From the NCBI RefSeq assembly GCF_001440415.1, contig NZ_LLYA01000203.1:186001-250000 (forward strand): a stretch of 64,000 nucleotides of DNA. Direction: 5' to 3'. Under the pieces are notes generated by a model that did not search any database, was not told the DNA's origin, and was given only the letters and a program-made list of their open reading frames with translations. Every line of letters starts with the position of its first letter. The first letter of the stretch is position 1. Both the position numbers and the translations under genes were made by a program. Origin of the DNA: Bradyrhizobium retamae (GTDB lineage Bacteria > Pseudomonadota > Alphaproteobacteria > Rhizobiales > Xanthobacteraceae). Of the stretch, positions 7,960 to 15,429 are shown in pieces.

Positions 7960-8993
7960 GAACAATTGGAAAGAACCGCGGGCTTGCGCGTCTGGCCGAT
8001 GCGGATGGGAACTTTCGCATGGTCGCGCTCGACCAGCGGCCGCCGCTGTTTGATGCCATCGCCCAGGCCAAAGGCATCACCAGGGACCAGGTCGAGTATG
8101 CCGATGTAACTGCGGCCAAGCGGCTTCTGGTGGAGACGCTGGCGCCACACTGCAGCTCGATGCTGTTTGATCCGAATTTTGCGGTGCCTGCGGCCATCGA
8201 CCTATTGCCGGCTCGCTGCGGCCTCATCATGACGCTCGAGGAGCACCGCGTCGAGGAAACTCCGGGTGGCCGCAAGTCGCGGGCCATCACCGATTGGAGC
8301 GTGGAGAAGATCCGCGCGATCGGCGGCGATGCGGTGAAGGTGCTCGCCTGGTACCGGCCAGATGCAGATCCTGCCGTCAACGAACATCAGAAGCGCTTCG
8401 TGCGGTCGGTCGGCGAGGACTGCGCCCATCACGACATCCCTTATGTGCTCGAGCTGCTGGTATACCCCTTCCTCGGGAGCGCCAACCACACCGCCGACTA
8501 TGTGGAATCGCCGGGCAAGCTGCCGAAGCTTGTCATCGACAGCGTGCAGGAGTTTGCGAAGCCCGAATACGGCGTCGATCTGCTGAAGCTCGAAAGTCCG
8601 CTTGCGGCCAACAGCCTGCCGCCCCGCGATGGAAGCGCTGCGTCCAAAGCTGCGCAGAAGGAGTTCGAGGCGATCGGCGACATCTGTCGCCAACGCAACA
8701 TCCCCTGGGTGCTGCTGTCAGGCGGTGCGGCACCGGAAAAATTCGAGCGCGTGCTGGACTTCGCCTACGCCGCCGGCGCCGGTGGCTTTCTGGCCGGCCG
8801 CACGATTTGGCTGGATGCCGTGCGCAGCCATTTCCCTGATCGCGCCGCAGTCGCCGCCAGCCTTCGCAAGGACGGGGTCGGCGTGCTCGAACGGCTCAAC
8901 ACGCTGACCAAGGCCAAGGCAAAGGCCTGGACAGCGCGCTTTCCCGCCTTCAGCGAAATCAGGCAGGAAGGTGATTTCGCGCGAGCGTATTGA
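7956..8993 (+). CDS. Class I aldolase, LacD (tagatose-1,6-bisphosphate aldolase) family
   Basis: A 345-residue TIM-barrel aldolase of the LacD/YihT group, expected to cleave a phosphorylated ketose into two C3 units by Schiff-base chemistry. The start is ATG at 7956, overlapping the kinase stop by 4 bp with GAGGAT upstream; a longer frame from 7929 has no support. Family features: MVALDQR at the N-terminus, SSMLFDPNF, DAVKVLAWYR, YVLELLVYP, and DLLKLESPL with the likely Schiff-base Lys near residue 210. A late segment reads GGFLAGRTIW. With the kinase it forms a kinase-aldolase pair as in tagatose or sulfo-sugar glycolysis. Confidence 0.85.
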   Translation: MRTIGKNRGLARLADADGNFRMVALDQRPPLFDAIAQAKGITRDQVEYADVTAAKRLLVETLAPHCSSMLFDPNFAVPAAIDLLPARCGLIMTLEEHRVEETPGGRKSRAITDWSVEKIRAIGGDAVKVLAWYRPDADPAVNEHQKRFVRSVGEDCAHHDIPYVLELLVYPFLGSANHTADYVESPGKLPKLVIDSVQEFAKPEYGVDLLKLESPLAANSLPPRDGSAASKAAQKEFEAIGDICRQRNIPWVLLSGGAAPEKFERVLDFAYAAGAGGFLAGRTIWLDAVRSHFPDRAAVAASLRKDGVGVLERLNTLTKAKAKAWTARFPAFSEIRQEGDFARAY

Positions 8994-9009
8994 TTTTCCG
9001 AGGCCTGAC

Positions 9010-10137
9010 ATGACGTCGCAACCATTCACCGTCCGTAGCGTGCAGGCCTTCTGCTATCGTTACCCATTGTCGACGCCGGTTGTTACCTCCTTCGGCAAGA
9101 TGCTTGACAGGCCGGCAGTATTCGTTCGTGTGGAAGACGCTGACGGCAATGCCGGCTGGGGCGAGATTTGGTCAAACTTTCCATCGGTCGGAGCCGAACA
9201 TCGAACGCGACTCGTCAACGAGGTGCTGGCGCCCGCGACATGCGGACGCACGGTCGGCGCCCCCCAGGAAATCTTTGAGGCCCTCTCACAGGGCACCGCC
9301 GTGCTGGCGCTGCAATCCGGCGAGCCCGGTCCGTTCGCGCAGGCGATAGCCGGAATTGATCTTGCAATTTGGGATCTGTTCGCGCGGCGGCGGAGGCTGC
9401 CACTGTGGCGGTTGCTTGGTGGCAACGGCAAGACGATAAGGGTCTATGCCAGCGGAATTAACCCGACCGGTTCGCGGCAAGTGGCGGAAGCGGCCATCAA
9501 GCGTGGGCATCGCGCACTGAAACTGAAGATCGGCTTTGAACTGGCGACGGATCGCGCCAATCTGGCGTCGCTACGCGATCTGGTGGGCGACGGCGTGCTC
9601 GCAGCGGATGCCAATCAGGGCTGGTCGTTGGCCCGTGCGCTGGAGATTGCGCCGCATCTGCGCGAGTTCGATCTAGCCTGGCTGGAAGAGCCGATCCGTG
9701 CCGATCGGCCGTGGCGGGAATGGCAAGAGTTGCGTGAAAATGTCGGCATCCCGCTGGCGGCCGGAGAGAACATCGCGAGCCGCGCGGGGTTTGAGCAAGC
9801 GCTCGGTGACAACGTATTGCGCGTCGTGCAGCCCGACATCGCCAAATGGGGTGGCCTGACCATGTGCGCAGGTGTCGCGCGCGACATCCTGGCGTCGGGA
9901 AAGACCTTCTGCCCGCACTATCTCGGCGGCGGAATTGGTCTGCTCGCATCGGCGCATCTGCTTGCCGGGATCGGTGGCGATGGTCTGCTGGAAGTCGATT
10001 CAAACGACAATGTGCTGCGCGACCGACTTTGCGGACCGCTCATCGACGTGACGAACGGAACCGTGACTCTGGGCGAAGAGCCGGGATCGGGAATCGAGCC
10101 CGATCTGAGCCTGATCGAGCAGTACCGGACCGCTTGA
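9010..10137 (+). CDS. Enolase-superfamily sugar-acid dehydratase (mandelate racemase type)
   Basis: A 375-residue protein of the mandelate racemase/muconate lactonising enzyme family; ATG at 9010. The catalytic set of the mandelate-racemase subgroup can be read in order: KxK as LKLKIGF (about 170-172), metal ligands in DANQGW (about 200), WLEEP (about 225) and AGEN (about 252), then the Asp-His dyad in QPDIAKW (about 275) and CPHYLGG (about 302). This set usually abstracts an alpha proton from an aldonic acid and removes water to give a 2-keto-3-deoxy acid. It is last in the sugar operon, 16 bp after the aldolase. The acid used is unknown. Confidence 0.87.
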   Translation: MTSQPFTVRSVQAFCYRYPLSTPVVTSFGKMLDRPAVFVRVEDADGNAGWGEIWSNFPSVGAEHRTRLVNEVLAPATCGRTVGAPQEIFEALSQGTAVLALQSGEPGPFAQAIAGIDLAIWDLFARRRRLPLWRLLGGNGKTIRVYASGINPTGSRQVAEAAIKRGHRALKLKIGFELATDRANLASLRDLVGDGVLAADANQGWSLARALEIAPHLREFDLAWLEEPIRADRPWREWQELRENVGIPLAAGENIASRAGFEQALGDNVLRVVQPDIAKWGGLTMCAGVARDILASGKTFCPHYLGGGIGLLASAHLLAGIGGDGLLEVDSNDNVLRDRLCGPLIDVTNGTVTLGEEPGSGIEPDLSLIEQYRTA

Positions 10138-10177
10138 TCCGACGGGTGCGCTCCGTTGTCACTATCCTCGGAATGAC

Positions 10178-10519
10178 TTACGCCGGTAACTTCGCTGCCC
10201 ACTTCTTCGCCCAAACACCAAGAGGAACAAGGAGGGCATAAAGTTCATGTCCGGTCGGTGTAGCGCGATAACCCTCGTGCGAATGCTCGACCAAGCCTGC
10301 TTCACGCAGTTCTTTCAGACGCGAATTAAGAACGGTAGGCGAGATCGATTCGCAACGTTCTTGCAGTTCCCGGAATGTACAAGGTCCGCCTTTGCTGAGG
10401 TTCCACAGAACGCCCAATGTCCAGCGTCGCCCCAACAGGTCCAGGAGCGCCATGACAGGGACGCCTGTCCGCGAGCCTCGGACAGGTCTCCCGGGTTTTG
10501 GTGTCTGGCTCATAGGCAT
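10178..10519 (-). CDS. HxlR-family winged-helix regulator
   Basis: A small DNA-binding protein (113 residues) with the HxlR domain over residues 20-110: ALLDLLGRRWTLGVLW, FRELQERCESISPTVLNSRL as recognition region, then LKELREAGLVEH and the wing. The start is at 10519 (ATG at 10513 is possible). A longer same-frame reading continues upstream over the IclR remnant, but it lacks homology and is rejected. HxlR proteins usually bind inverted repeats and often sense redox or reactive aldehydes. An inverted repeat overlaps its predicted promoter. It is convergent with the dehydratase and borders the decayed aromatic island. Confidence 0.88.
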   Translation of the reverse strand: MPMSQTPKPGRPVRGSRTGVPVMALLDLLGRRWTLGVLWNLSKGGPCTFRELQERCESISPTVLNSRLKELREAGLVEHSHEGYRATPTGHELYALLVPLGVWAKKWAAKLPA

Positions 10520-10523
10520 TCTC

Positions 10524-10555
10524 GCTACTAAATAGGTAGCGTCCCCTCTGTCAAG
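10524..10555 (-). promoter_or_regulatory. HxlR gene promoter with inverted-repeat operator
   Basis: On the minus strand TTGACA (10555-10550) is followed after 17 bp by TTTAGT (10532-10527). The -10 region lies inside the inverted repeat GCTAC-N7-GTAGC (10524-10540), only 5 bp from the start codon at 10519. This fits a very short leader and autoregulation by HxlR. The assignment is positional. Confidence 0.5.
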
Positions 10556-10593
10556 CGTTAGGGATGTCATTACTCCATCGCGAGTACACAGCA

Positions 10594-11190
10594 TCATTGC
10601 GCTCGCCGCAGCACTCTGCGCTTCCTTGTGTTGGCGGTCGGCTCCGCGGCGTTCATCTGCCTGGCCTCTACTCCTGCAACCGCCAGGGCTTTCACCAGCG
10701 GCACGTAGCGCCCGACGACGTCTGAGCGGTCGAGCGCTGAGGTGAAATAGGTCATGCCGACAGTAACGAGCACGCGGCGGTTGACGATGACGGGGAGCGC
10801 GATCGTGTTCGACGAGCGCGGTTCGACCATCGGGTCGCGTTCGGCAAAACCTTGCTTGCGGATCGTGGCCAGCAAAACCAATGCCCGCTTTCGTTCGGTG
10901 GCGAGCTTGTCTTCGGCCTCCTGCGAGCGGGCCAGCATGTCGAGCAGCATCGATCGCTCGCTGACCGGACAGAACGCCAGATAGGCGCGCCCCAGCGCCC
11001 GCCCGAGCAGGCTGAGTTGCATGTTGAGCGTACCATGAAAGGGAGAGACCGGGCTGTCGGGAATGGTGCTGAAGCGGACCACGACTGAACTCCGGTCGAG
11101 GACGGCGATGGCGATCGGCCAGTGATATTGCCGCGTGAAGGCGAGCGCCCACGGGCGCGCAGCCTCCACCACCAGGTCGCCTCCAAAGTC
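10594..11190 (-). pseudogene. IclR/MhpR-type regulator, N-terminal DNA-binding domain lost
   Basis: About 195 codons encode the effector-binding half of an IclR-family regulator: [59 protein letters not shown]. The N-terminal winged helix (usually about 80 residues) is missing. Homology stops near 11190, exactly where an oppositely oriented aldehyde dehydrogenase fragment begins. The upstream continuation of the frame is only antisense of that fragment. It is a remnant made by a deletion that fused two neighbouring genes. It probably once controlled the aromatic-degradation genes that follow. Confidence 0.75.
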
Positions 11191-12058
11191 GCGCCGGCGC
11201 TCGCAACCGGCTGCACGGTCGTCCTGAAACCCAGCCAGATCGCGCCGCTCAGCGCGATGCTGTTCGCCGAGATCGTCGACGCCGCCAGCGTGCCGGCGGG
11301 CGTCTTCAATCTCGTCAACGGCGACGGTCCCACGGTGGGCGAGGCGATCGCCGTCCATCCCGATCAACATGGTGTCGTTCACCGGATCGACGGCGGCCAA
11401 CGTCAGAGTGGCCAAGCTTGCGGCGGATACGGTCAAGCGCGTCGCGCAGGAACTGGGCGGCAAGTCCGCCAACATCACCGATGCCGATCTGAAGGCGGCT
11501 GTGATCCAGGGCGTTCACGCCTGTTACACGAACGCCGGCCAGAACTGCCAATCTCCCACGCGCATGCTGATTCCGCGCGCGCAGCGGGATGCGGCATTCG
11601 AGGCTGCGCGCCAGGCGGTCGACAGTATTCGTCTGGGAGACCCGCTCGACCCTGCATCCACGATGGGACCGCTGGTGAGCCAGGCGCAATTTCAGAAAGT
11701 TCAGGATCTTATTCAGTCCGGCGTTGATGAGGGGGCGACGCTGGTGGCGGGCGGAACGGGTCGGCCTGCCGAAATCAACCGCGGCTACTATGTTCGTCCG
11801 ACCGTCTTCGGTGACGTGACGCCGCAGATGAAGATTGCACGTGAGGAGATCTTCGGCCCGGTGCTGTCGATCATGAGTTATGATAGCGAGGAGGAGGCGA
11901 TCGAAATCGCCAATGACACGCCGTTCGGCTTGGCGGGCTTCGTGCAGTCCAGGGACGTGGACCGCGCCCGCGCCGTCGCCAACCGCATCCGCGCGGAGCG
12001 CGTTTACCTCAACGGTGCTCCGTTCGACCGCAGCCTGCCGTTTGGCGGCTACAAGCCC
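11165..12058 (+). pseudogene. Aldehyde dehydrogenase remnant (both ends lost, frameshifted)
   Basis: Aldehyde dehydrogenase family homology starts abruptly at [19 protein letters not shown] (about 11180), so the N-terminal third of the enzyme is gone. A frameshift at about 11360 separates GEAIAVHPD from [15 protein letters not shown]. Downstream the catalytic cysteine is still there in [12 protein letters not shown], as is EEIFGPVLS. Homology ends at LPFGGYKP (12058), where the usual C-terminal tail is replaced by unrelated codons that run on to 12193. It faces the IclR remnant at one end and the broken SDR at the other. It is not expected to make a working enzyme. Confidence 0.8.
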
Positions 12059-12115
12059 CTGAGGGATCGAGCCTTTCGTTTGACCGTGGCGTCCATGGCT
12101 GGCATCTCACCCAAG

Positions 12116-12849
12116 CTAGATGGAAATCGACCCGATGCTGGCTCCGCCGCAGACGTAAAGCGTCTGCCCGGTGATGAAGTCGGCATCCGGTGAACTGAAG
12201 AAACTGACCGCGCGGGCGACATCGGTGGATTTGCCGAGTCGGCCGAGCGGAATCGACTGTGCCAGCTTCTTGGCGCGTTCGGATTCCGGCGACATCACGC
12301 TCTCGAACATCTCGGTATCGCCGATCGGGCCCGGCGCGACGACATTGACGGTGCTTCCGAAGGGAGCAAGCTCAAGTGCCCAGGTCCGCGCCATGCCGAT
12401 GATGCCCGCCTTGGTGGCCGAATAGACGTGCGCGTGGCGGCGCCGAGCGCGGCGCGGGAGGACGAAAGCACGATGCGGCCGAAGCGGGCTTTCTTCATGT
12501 TGGGTAGCGCCGCCTGCGCCAGCGCAATCCCGGCGCCGAAATGGAGTTGCGCCAAGGCGCCGACGTCTTCGTCGTCCACCTCTTCCAGAGGCTTAGGCCG
12601 AATAGCGCCGGCATTGTGCACGACATGGTTGATCGCAAAACTCGCGGCGATTTCTGTCGCCACCTGGCGCGTTGCCATCGCATCGAGCAGGTCGACCTCG
12701 CGCGAGGAGAGTTTTGGATGGCTCCAGTCCGGCTTGCGCCGCGACAGCGAGATCACGTCATATCCCTCGGCGAGCAGGCCGCGCGCGATCGCAGCGCCAA
12801 TGCCGGTATTACCGCCGCTCACGATCGCCGTGTGGTGGACCACGTTCAT
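12116..12849 (-). pseudogene. SDR dehydrogenase broken by a frameshift next to the catalytic Tyr
   Basis: Two reading frames together make a complete SDR protein of about 245 residues. The first part from ATG at 12849 has the cofactor motif SGGNTGIG, HNAG and the catalytic serine region VLSSSRAALG. It leaves frame near 12425-12430, just after GAATRT. The second frame resumes at once with YSATKAGIIGMARTWALEL and ends with the normal TGQTLYVCGG tail at 12116. One missing base explains everything, so the break is recent or a sequencing error. It is in line with the dioxygenase genes and was probably a dihydrodiol-type dehydrogenase of that operon. Confidence 0.8.
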
Positions 12850-12855
12850 CCTCCC

Positions 12856-13368
12856 TCACATGAAGAGCTGGATGTTGCCGAAGGCAGCATCGCAATTGAT
12901 CAGGTCGACACGCCTGAGCTTGATCTTCAGCCTGCCGTTCTCGACGCTGAGATGATGCGTGGCCCAGGCCGCATAGAGTGTCTGCTCGTCCATGCGGGTC
13001 TCGATGTGATGCATCGGGGTCCAGGTGACATAGTTGTTGGCGGCAGGATTCCGCGAATCCACCTGCGGCGTCTGCAGCACGTGATGGCAGCGGCTTGTCG
13101 GCTTCTGGCTGAACGTCCGCGCGCCCTTGAGCCGTTCGACCCGGATCGAGAGCAAGAGCTTGTCCTCATACATCAGCGAGCAGGTCAGCCGCGGATCGGT
13201 TTGATCCCATTCCAGCGGCGTCCAGTAGAAAGCGTCGTCGGCGTAGAGATCGAGCCATTCGTCGAAACGCTGCTGATCGATCAGCCGCGCCTCGCGAACC
13301 ATGAAATCGATCATTTCCTGATCGGTGGGAACCGCATTTTTCAGTTGAGCCTCAGCGACCATGCTCAT
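12856..13368 (-). CDS. Aromatic-ring-hydroxylating dioxygenase beta subunit
   Basis: Small subunit (170 residues, full length) of a Rieske non-haem iron dioxygenase. It has the SnoaL/NTF2-like fold typical of HcaF/BphA2: FMVREARLIDQQRFDEWLDLYADDAFYW near the N-terminus, the central HHVLQTP segment and a C-terminal GRLKIKLRRVDLINCD. Beta subunits are mainly structural in the alpha3beta3 hexamer. The gene begins 1 bp after the alpha subunit stop and ends 6 bp before the SDR start, so this was one operon. It is the only open gene of the set. With its alpha partner broken it probably has no function of its own. Confidence 0.85.
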   Translation of the reverse strand: MSMVAEAQLKNAVPTDQEMIDFMVREARLIDQQRFDEWLDLYADDAFYWTPLEWDQTDPRLTCSLMYEDKLLLSIRVERLKGARTFSQKPTSRCHHVLQTPQVDSRNPAANNYVTWTPMHHIETRMDEQTLYAAWATHHLSVENGRLKIKLRRVDLINCDAAFGNIQLFM

Positions 13369-13369
13369 G

Positions 13370-14451
13370 TTACATCCCCATCGTCATGAACTTGGTCCAC
13401 GCACGGTACTGGTGACGCATCGGCCACTCGCTGGTGCCGTTGACTGCTACGTTGGTCTGCCCGGCTTCGTCGGGGCTGTAGAGACGCTGGAGGTTTACCC
13501 ATTCATTGCCGTTCGAGTGCAGGCCCTCCTGCGCGCGTTCATACATTTCGAGATCATCATGGCCGACGATCGAGGTCGGCCGGTTGTACATCAGCGTGCG
13601 CTCGAGCAGCATGTCGGGCGCATCGACGAGTTGGAACGTCCAGGATTCGACCAGCGTCTTGTTAGCCGCGATCGGCTTGAAGTGCCGCAATAACTGGATC
13701 GGCCCCTTGATCATGATGTTGGGGAAATAGACCGTGTTGTGCCGGTTCTCGCCGAGGATCGCCTTGGCGCGTTCTTCGCCATAGGCCGCTTTCATCTTGT
13801 CGAAATAGCCGGGCACTGCCGAATAGTCGGAATGGATCGAGTGGTGCACGCCGGTGTGGCCGTGGCCGTTGTCCCAGATCCGGATGCCCATGTTCTCGAA
13901 GAATTCGTAGGGGCTCATGAAGGGAGCGATGATCTCGACCGCCATCGGCTTCTTGGTGACGGGCGGCGCTTTCTTCCAGACCTCGACCACCGTCCCGGCG
14001 GAGGACTCATGCGCGACCATCGGATGGCAAGTGTCGGTCTGGTTTTCCACGCGCATCTTCCAATTGCAATTGTGCATATAGCGCAGCACGCCGCCGGCGA
14101 CCTTGAGCTGGCCGGCCGGCGAGCGGTCGATCATGTTATCGAAGCTCGATAGGCTTTCGCCGAAGAACTCCTCGAAATCTAGGCCGCCGTCATTGATCTT
14201 GGCGAACACGAAGCCGCGGTAGTTGCGGACATGGCGGACCGGAGCCATGCCGCTCGCCGCATGGCTCTGTTCGAAGCCGGTGTTCTCGTAGCCCTTCTTC
14301 AAGGGGATAGCGAGCAGCGAGCCGTCGGTCCCGAAACTCCAGGCATGATAGGGGCAGCGGAAGAATTTTCCGGCATTGCCGCAGGTCTCGGATGTGATGC
14401 GCGTGCCCTTATGCGGCAGCGGTTGTGCAGCACCTTTACCGTCCCGTCAGT
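13370..14451 (-). pseudogene. Rieske dioxygenase alpha subunit, N-terminus lost and CxH motif frameshifted
   Basis: Large subunit of an aromatic-ring dioxygenase. The catalytic domain is intact, with the mononuclear iron region near QTDTCHPMVAHESSAG, and it reaches its normal end at 13370. The Rieske domain is damaged. The second motif CPYHAW is in frame, but the first motif C-x-H has only two bases for its middle residue (C codon 14418-14416, H codon 14413-14411). The frame upstream reads DGTVKVLHNRC and then breaks. The first 40-60 residues are missing, because this frame runs straight into a ferredoxin-domain fragment near 14450. A TTG at 14302 gives an open frame without the Rieske cluster, which could not take up electrons. 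Confidence 0.8.
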
Positions 14452-14605
14452 GTGGCGGACCGATCACCGTTGTCTGGCAGATGCCGCAAATCGCCACGCT
14501 TGCAGTCATGCATTGGGTCTTCGCTGGCCTCGATCAGCACGTCGAGGATGGTCTTGTTGGCGGGAATCTCATAGACACGTCCGCTACTCTTGAGTTCGAC
14601 CTCGA
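14452..14605 (-). pseudogene. Stub of VanB-like reductase: plant-type [2Fe-2S] domain
   Basis: About 50 codons match the C-terminal ferredoxin domain of phthalate/vanillate-type oxygenase reductases: VELKSSGRVYEIP, ILDVLIEASEDPMHDCKRGD. A one-base frameshift follows, then CGICQTTVI. The last cluster cysteine and the whole flavin/NAD part are absent. The fragment is joined at about 14450 to the Rieske alpha remnant and at about 14605 to an opposite-strand CoA-ligase tail. It shows that an electron-transfer component of the operon was also lost. Confidence 0.7.
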
Positions 14606-15014
14606 AGGCGACCGGGTCGTACGCGATGCGGACGGCCACTATCGCTTCATCGACCGAATGAAAGGTTCGATCCGCCGGCGCGGCGAGAATGTTTCGTCCT
14701 GGGAGGTGGAGCAGGTGCTGCTCAAGCATCAGGCAATCGCTGCCTGCGCGATCTATCCGCTGCCGTCCGAACTCGGCGAGGACGAGGTTGCGGCGGCCGT
14801 CCAGCTTGAACCTGGCCAGGCGCTTGATCCTGTCGAGATCATCAGCCACTGCGAGGGCAAGATGGCCTATTTCGCGATTCCGCGTTTTGTCCGCATCGTC
14901 ACCGAGATGCAGTTGACCGAGAACGGCAAAATACGCAAGGTCGCGCTGCGCGAGGCTGGGAAGACTCCGGACACCTGGGACCGCGATGCCGTCGGATACA
15001 AGTTGCGCCCTTAA
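14600..15014 (+). pseudogene. C-terminal remnant of an acyl-CoA ligase (AMP-forming)
   Basis: About 135 codons encode the C-terminal domain of an ANL-superfamily ligase: GDRVVRDADGHYRFIDRMK, then RRRGENVSSWEVE (core motif A8) and TENGKIRKVAL with the catalytic Lys of motif A10, ending normally at 15014. The large N-terminal adenylation domain is absent. Homology starts near 14600 directly against the ferredoxin stub on the other strand, so this is a deletion junction. A short open frame continues upstream but it is antisense of the ferredoxin. No function is expected. Confidence 0.75.
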
Positions 15015-15077
15015 GGTCAGGCGCGGGCTTGGTCCGTCGCGGCGTTCTTCAGATCGGTTGTCCCGAAGGAACTCCCA

Positions 15078-15332
15078 ATGCGCGTATTGGCTTGCACGAT
15101 TCTGACGCTCGGAGCGGTCTTGTCGCCCGCGCTCGCATGCGCCCAGACCTATGATCCAAACTACCCGGTTTGCCTGCAGATCTATGCCATCGGCGGCGGC
15201 CATATCGACTGCAGCTTTGCTTCGCTGGGGCAGTGCGCCGCGTCCGCGTCGGGCCGCGCGGCCCAATGTTTGAACAATCCGTACTTTGCGCAAGGCGTCA
15301 GGAAACCGCCCCGGCAGCGCGGCGTTTACTAA
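15078..15332 (+). CDS. DUF3551-type small secreted protein
   Basis: An 84-residue precursor with a signal peptide (MRVLACTILTLGAVLSPALACAQ) and a mature part with four cysteines: YPVCLQIYAIGGGHIDCSF, LGQCAASASGRAAQCLNNPYF. This spacing, CLQ..DC.F.S..QC..SASGR...C..NP.F, is that of the DUF3551 family, which is frequent in Bradyrhizobium and of unknown function. The four cysteines probably form two disulfides outside the cytoplasm. The ribosome-binding site GAAGGAAC lies 6-8 bp upstream of ATG 15078. It stands alone between the aromatic remnants and pgm. Confidence 0.82.
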   Translation: MRVLACTILTLGAVLSPALACAQTYDPNYPVCLQIYAIGGGHIDCSFASLGQCAASASGRAAQCLNNPYFAQGVRKPPRQRGVY

Positions 15333-15429
15333 AGGTGGCATCGGATTGCGTTGCAGACTTGACGCCCGATTTTGCCCAAGCCAACGCTTGCACCTATAAT
15401 CCGGCGAAACCGCCATTCCGTGAGGTCAT

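Noticed and set aside
7000-8993. Firm assignment as sulfoquinovose (sulfo-EMP) degradation
   Set aside because: Kinase resemblance is strong but sulfoquinovosidase, isomerase and sulfolactaldehyde reductase are not seen and the aldolase is nearer LacD.
10178-11206. 342-codon frame containing HxlR at its end
   Set aside because: Only the last 113 codons match HxlR; the rest overlaps the IclR remnant and crosses the HxlR promoter.
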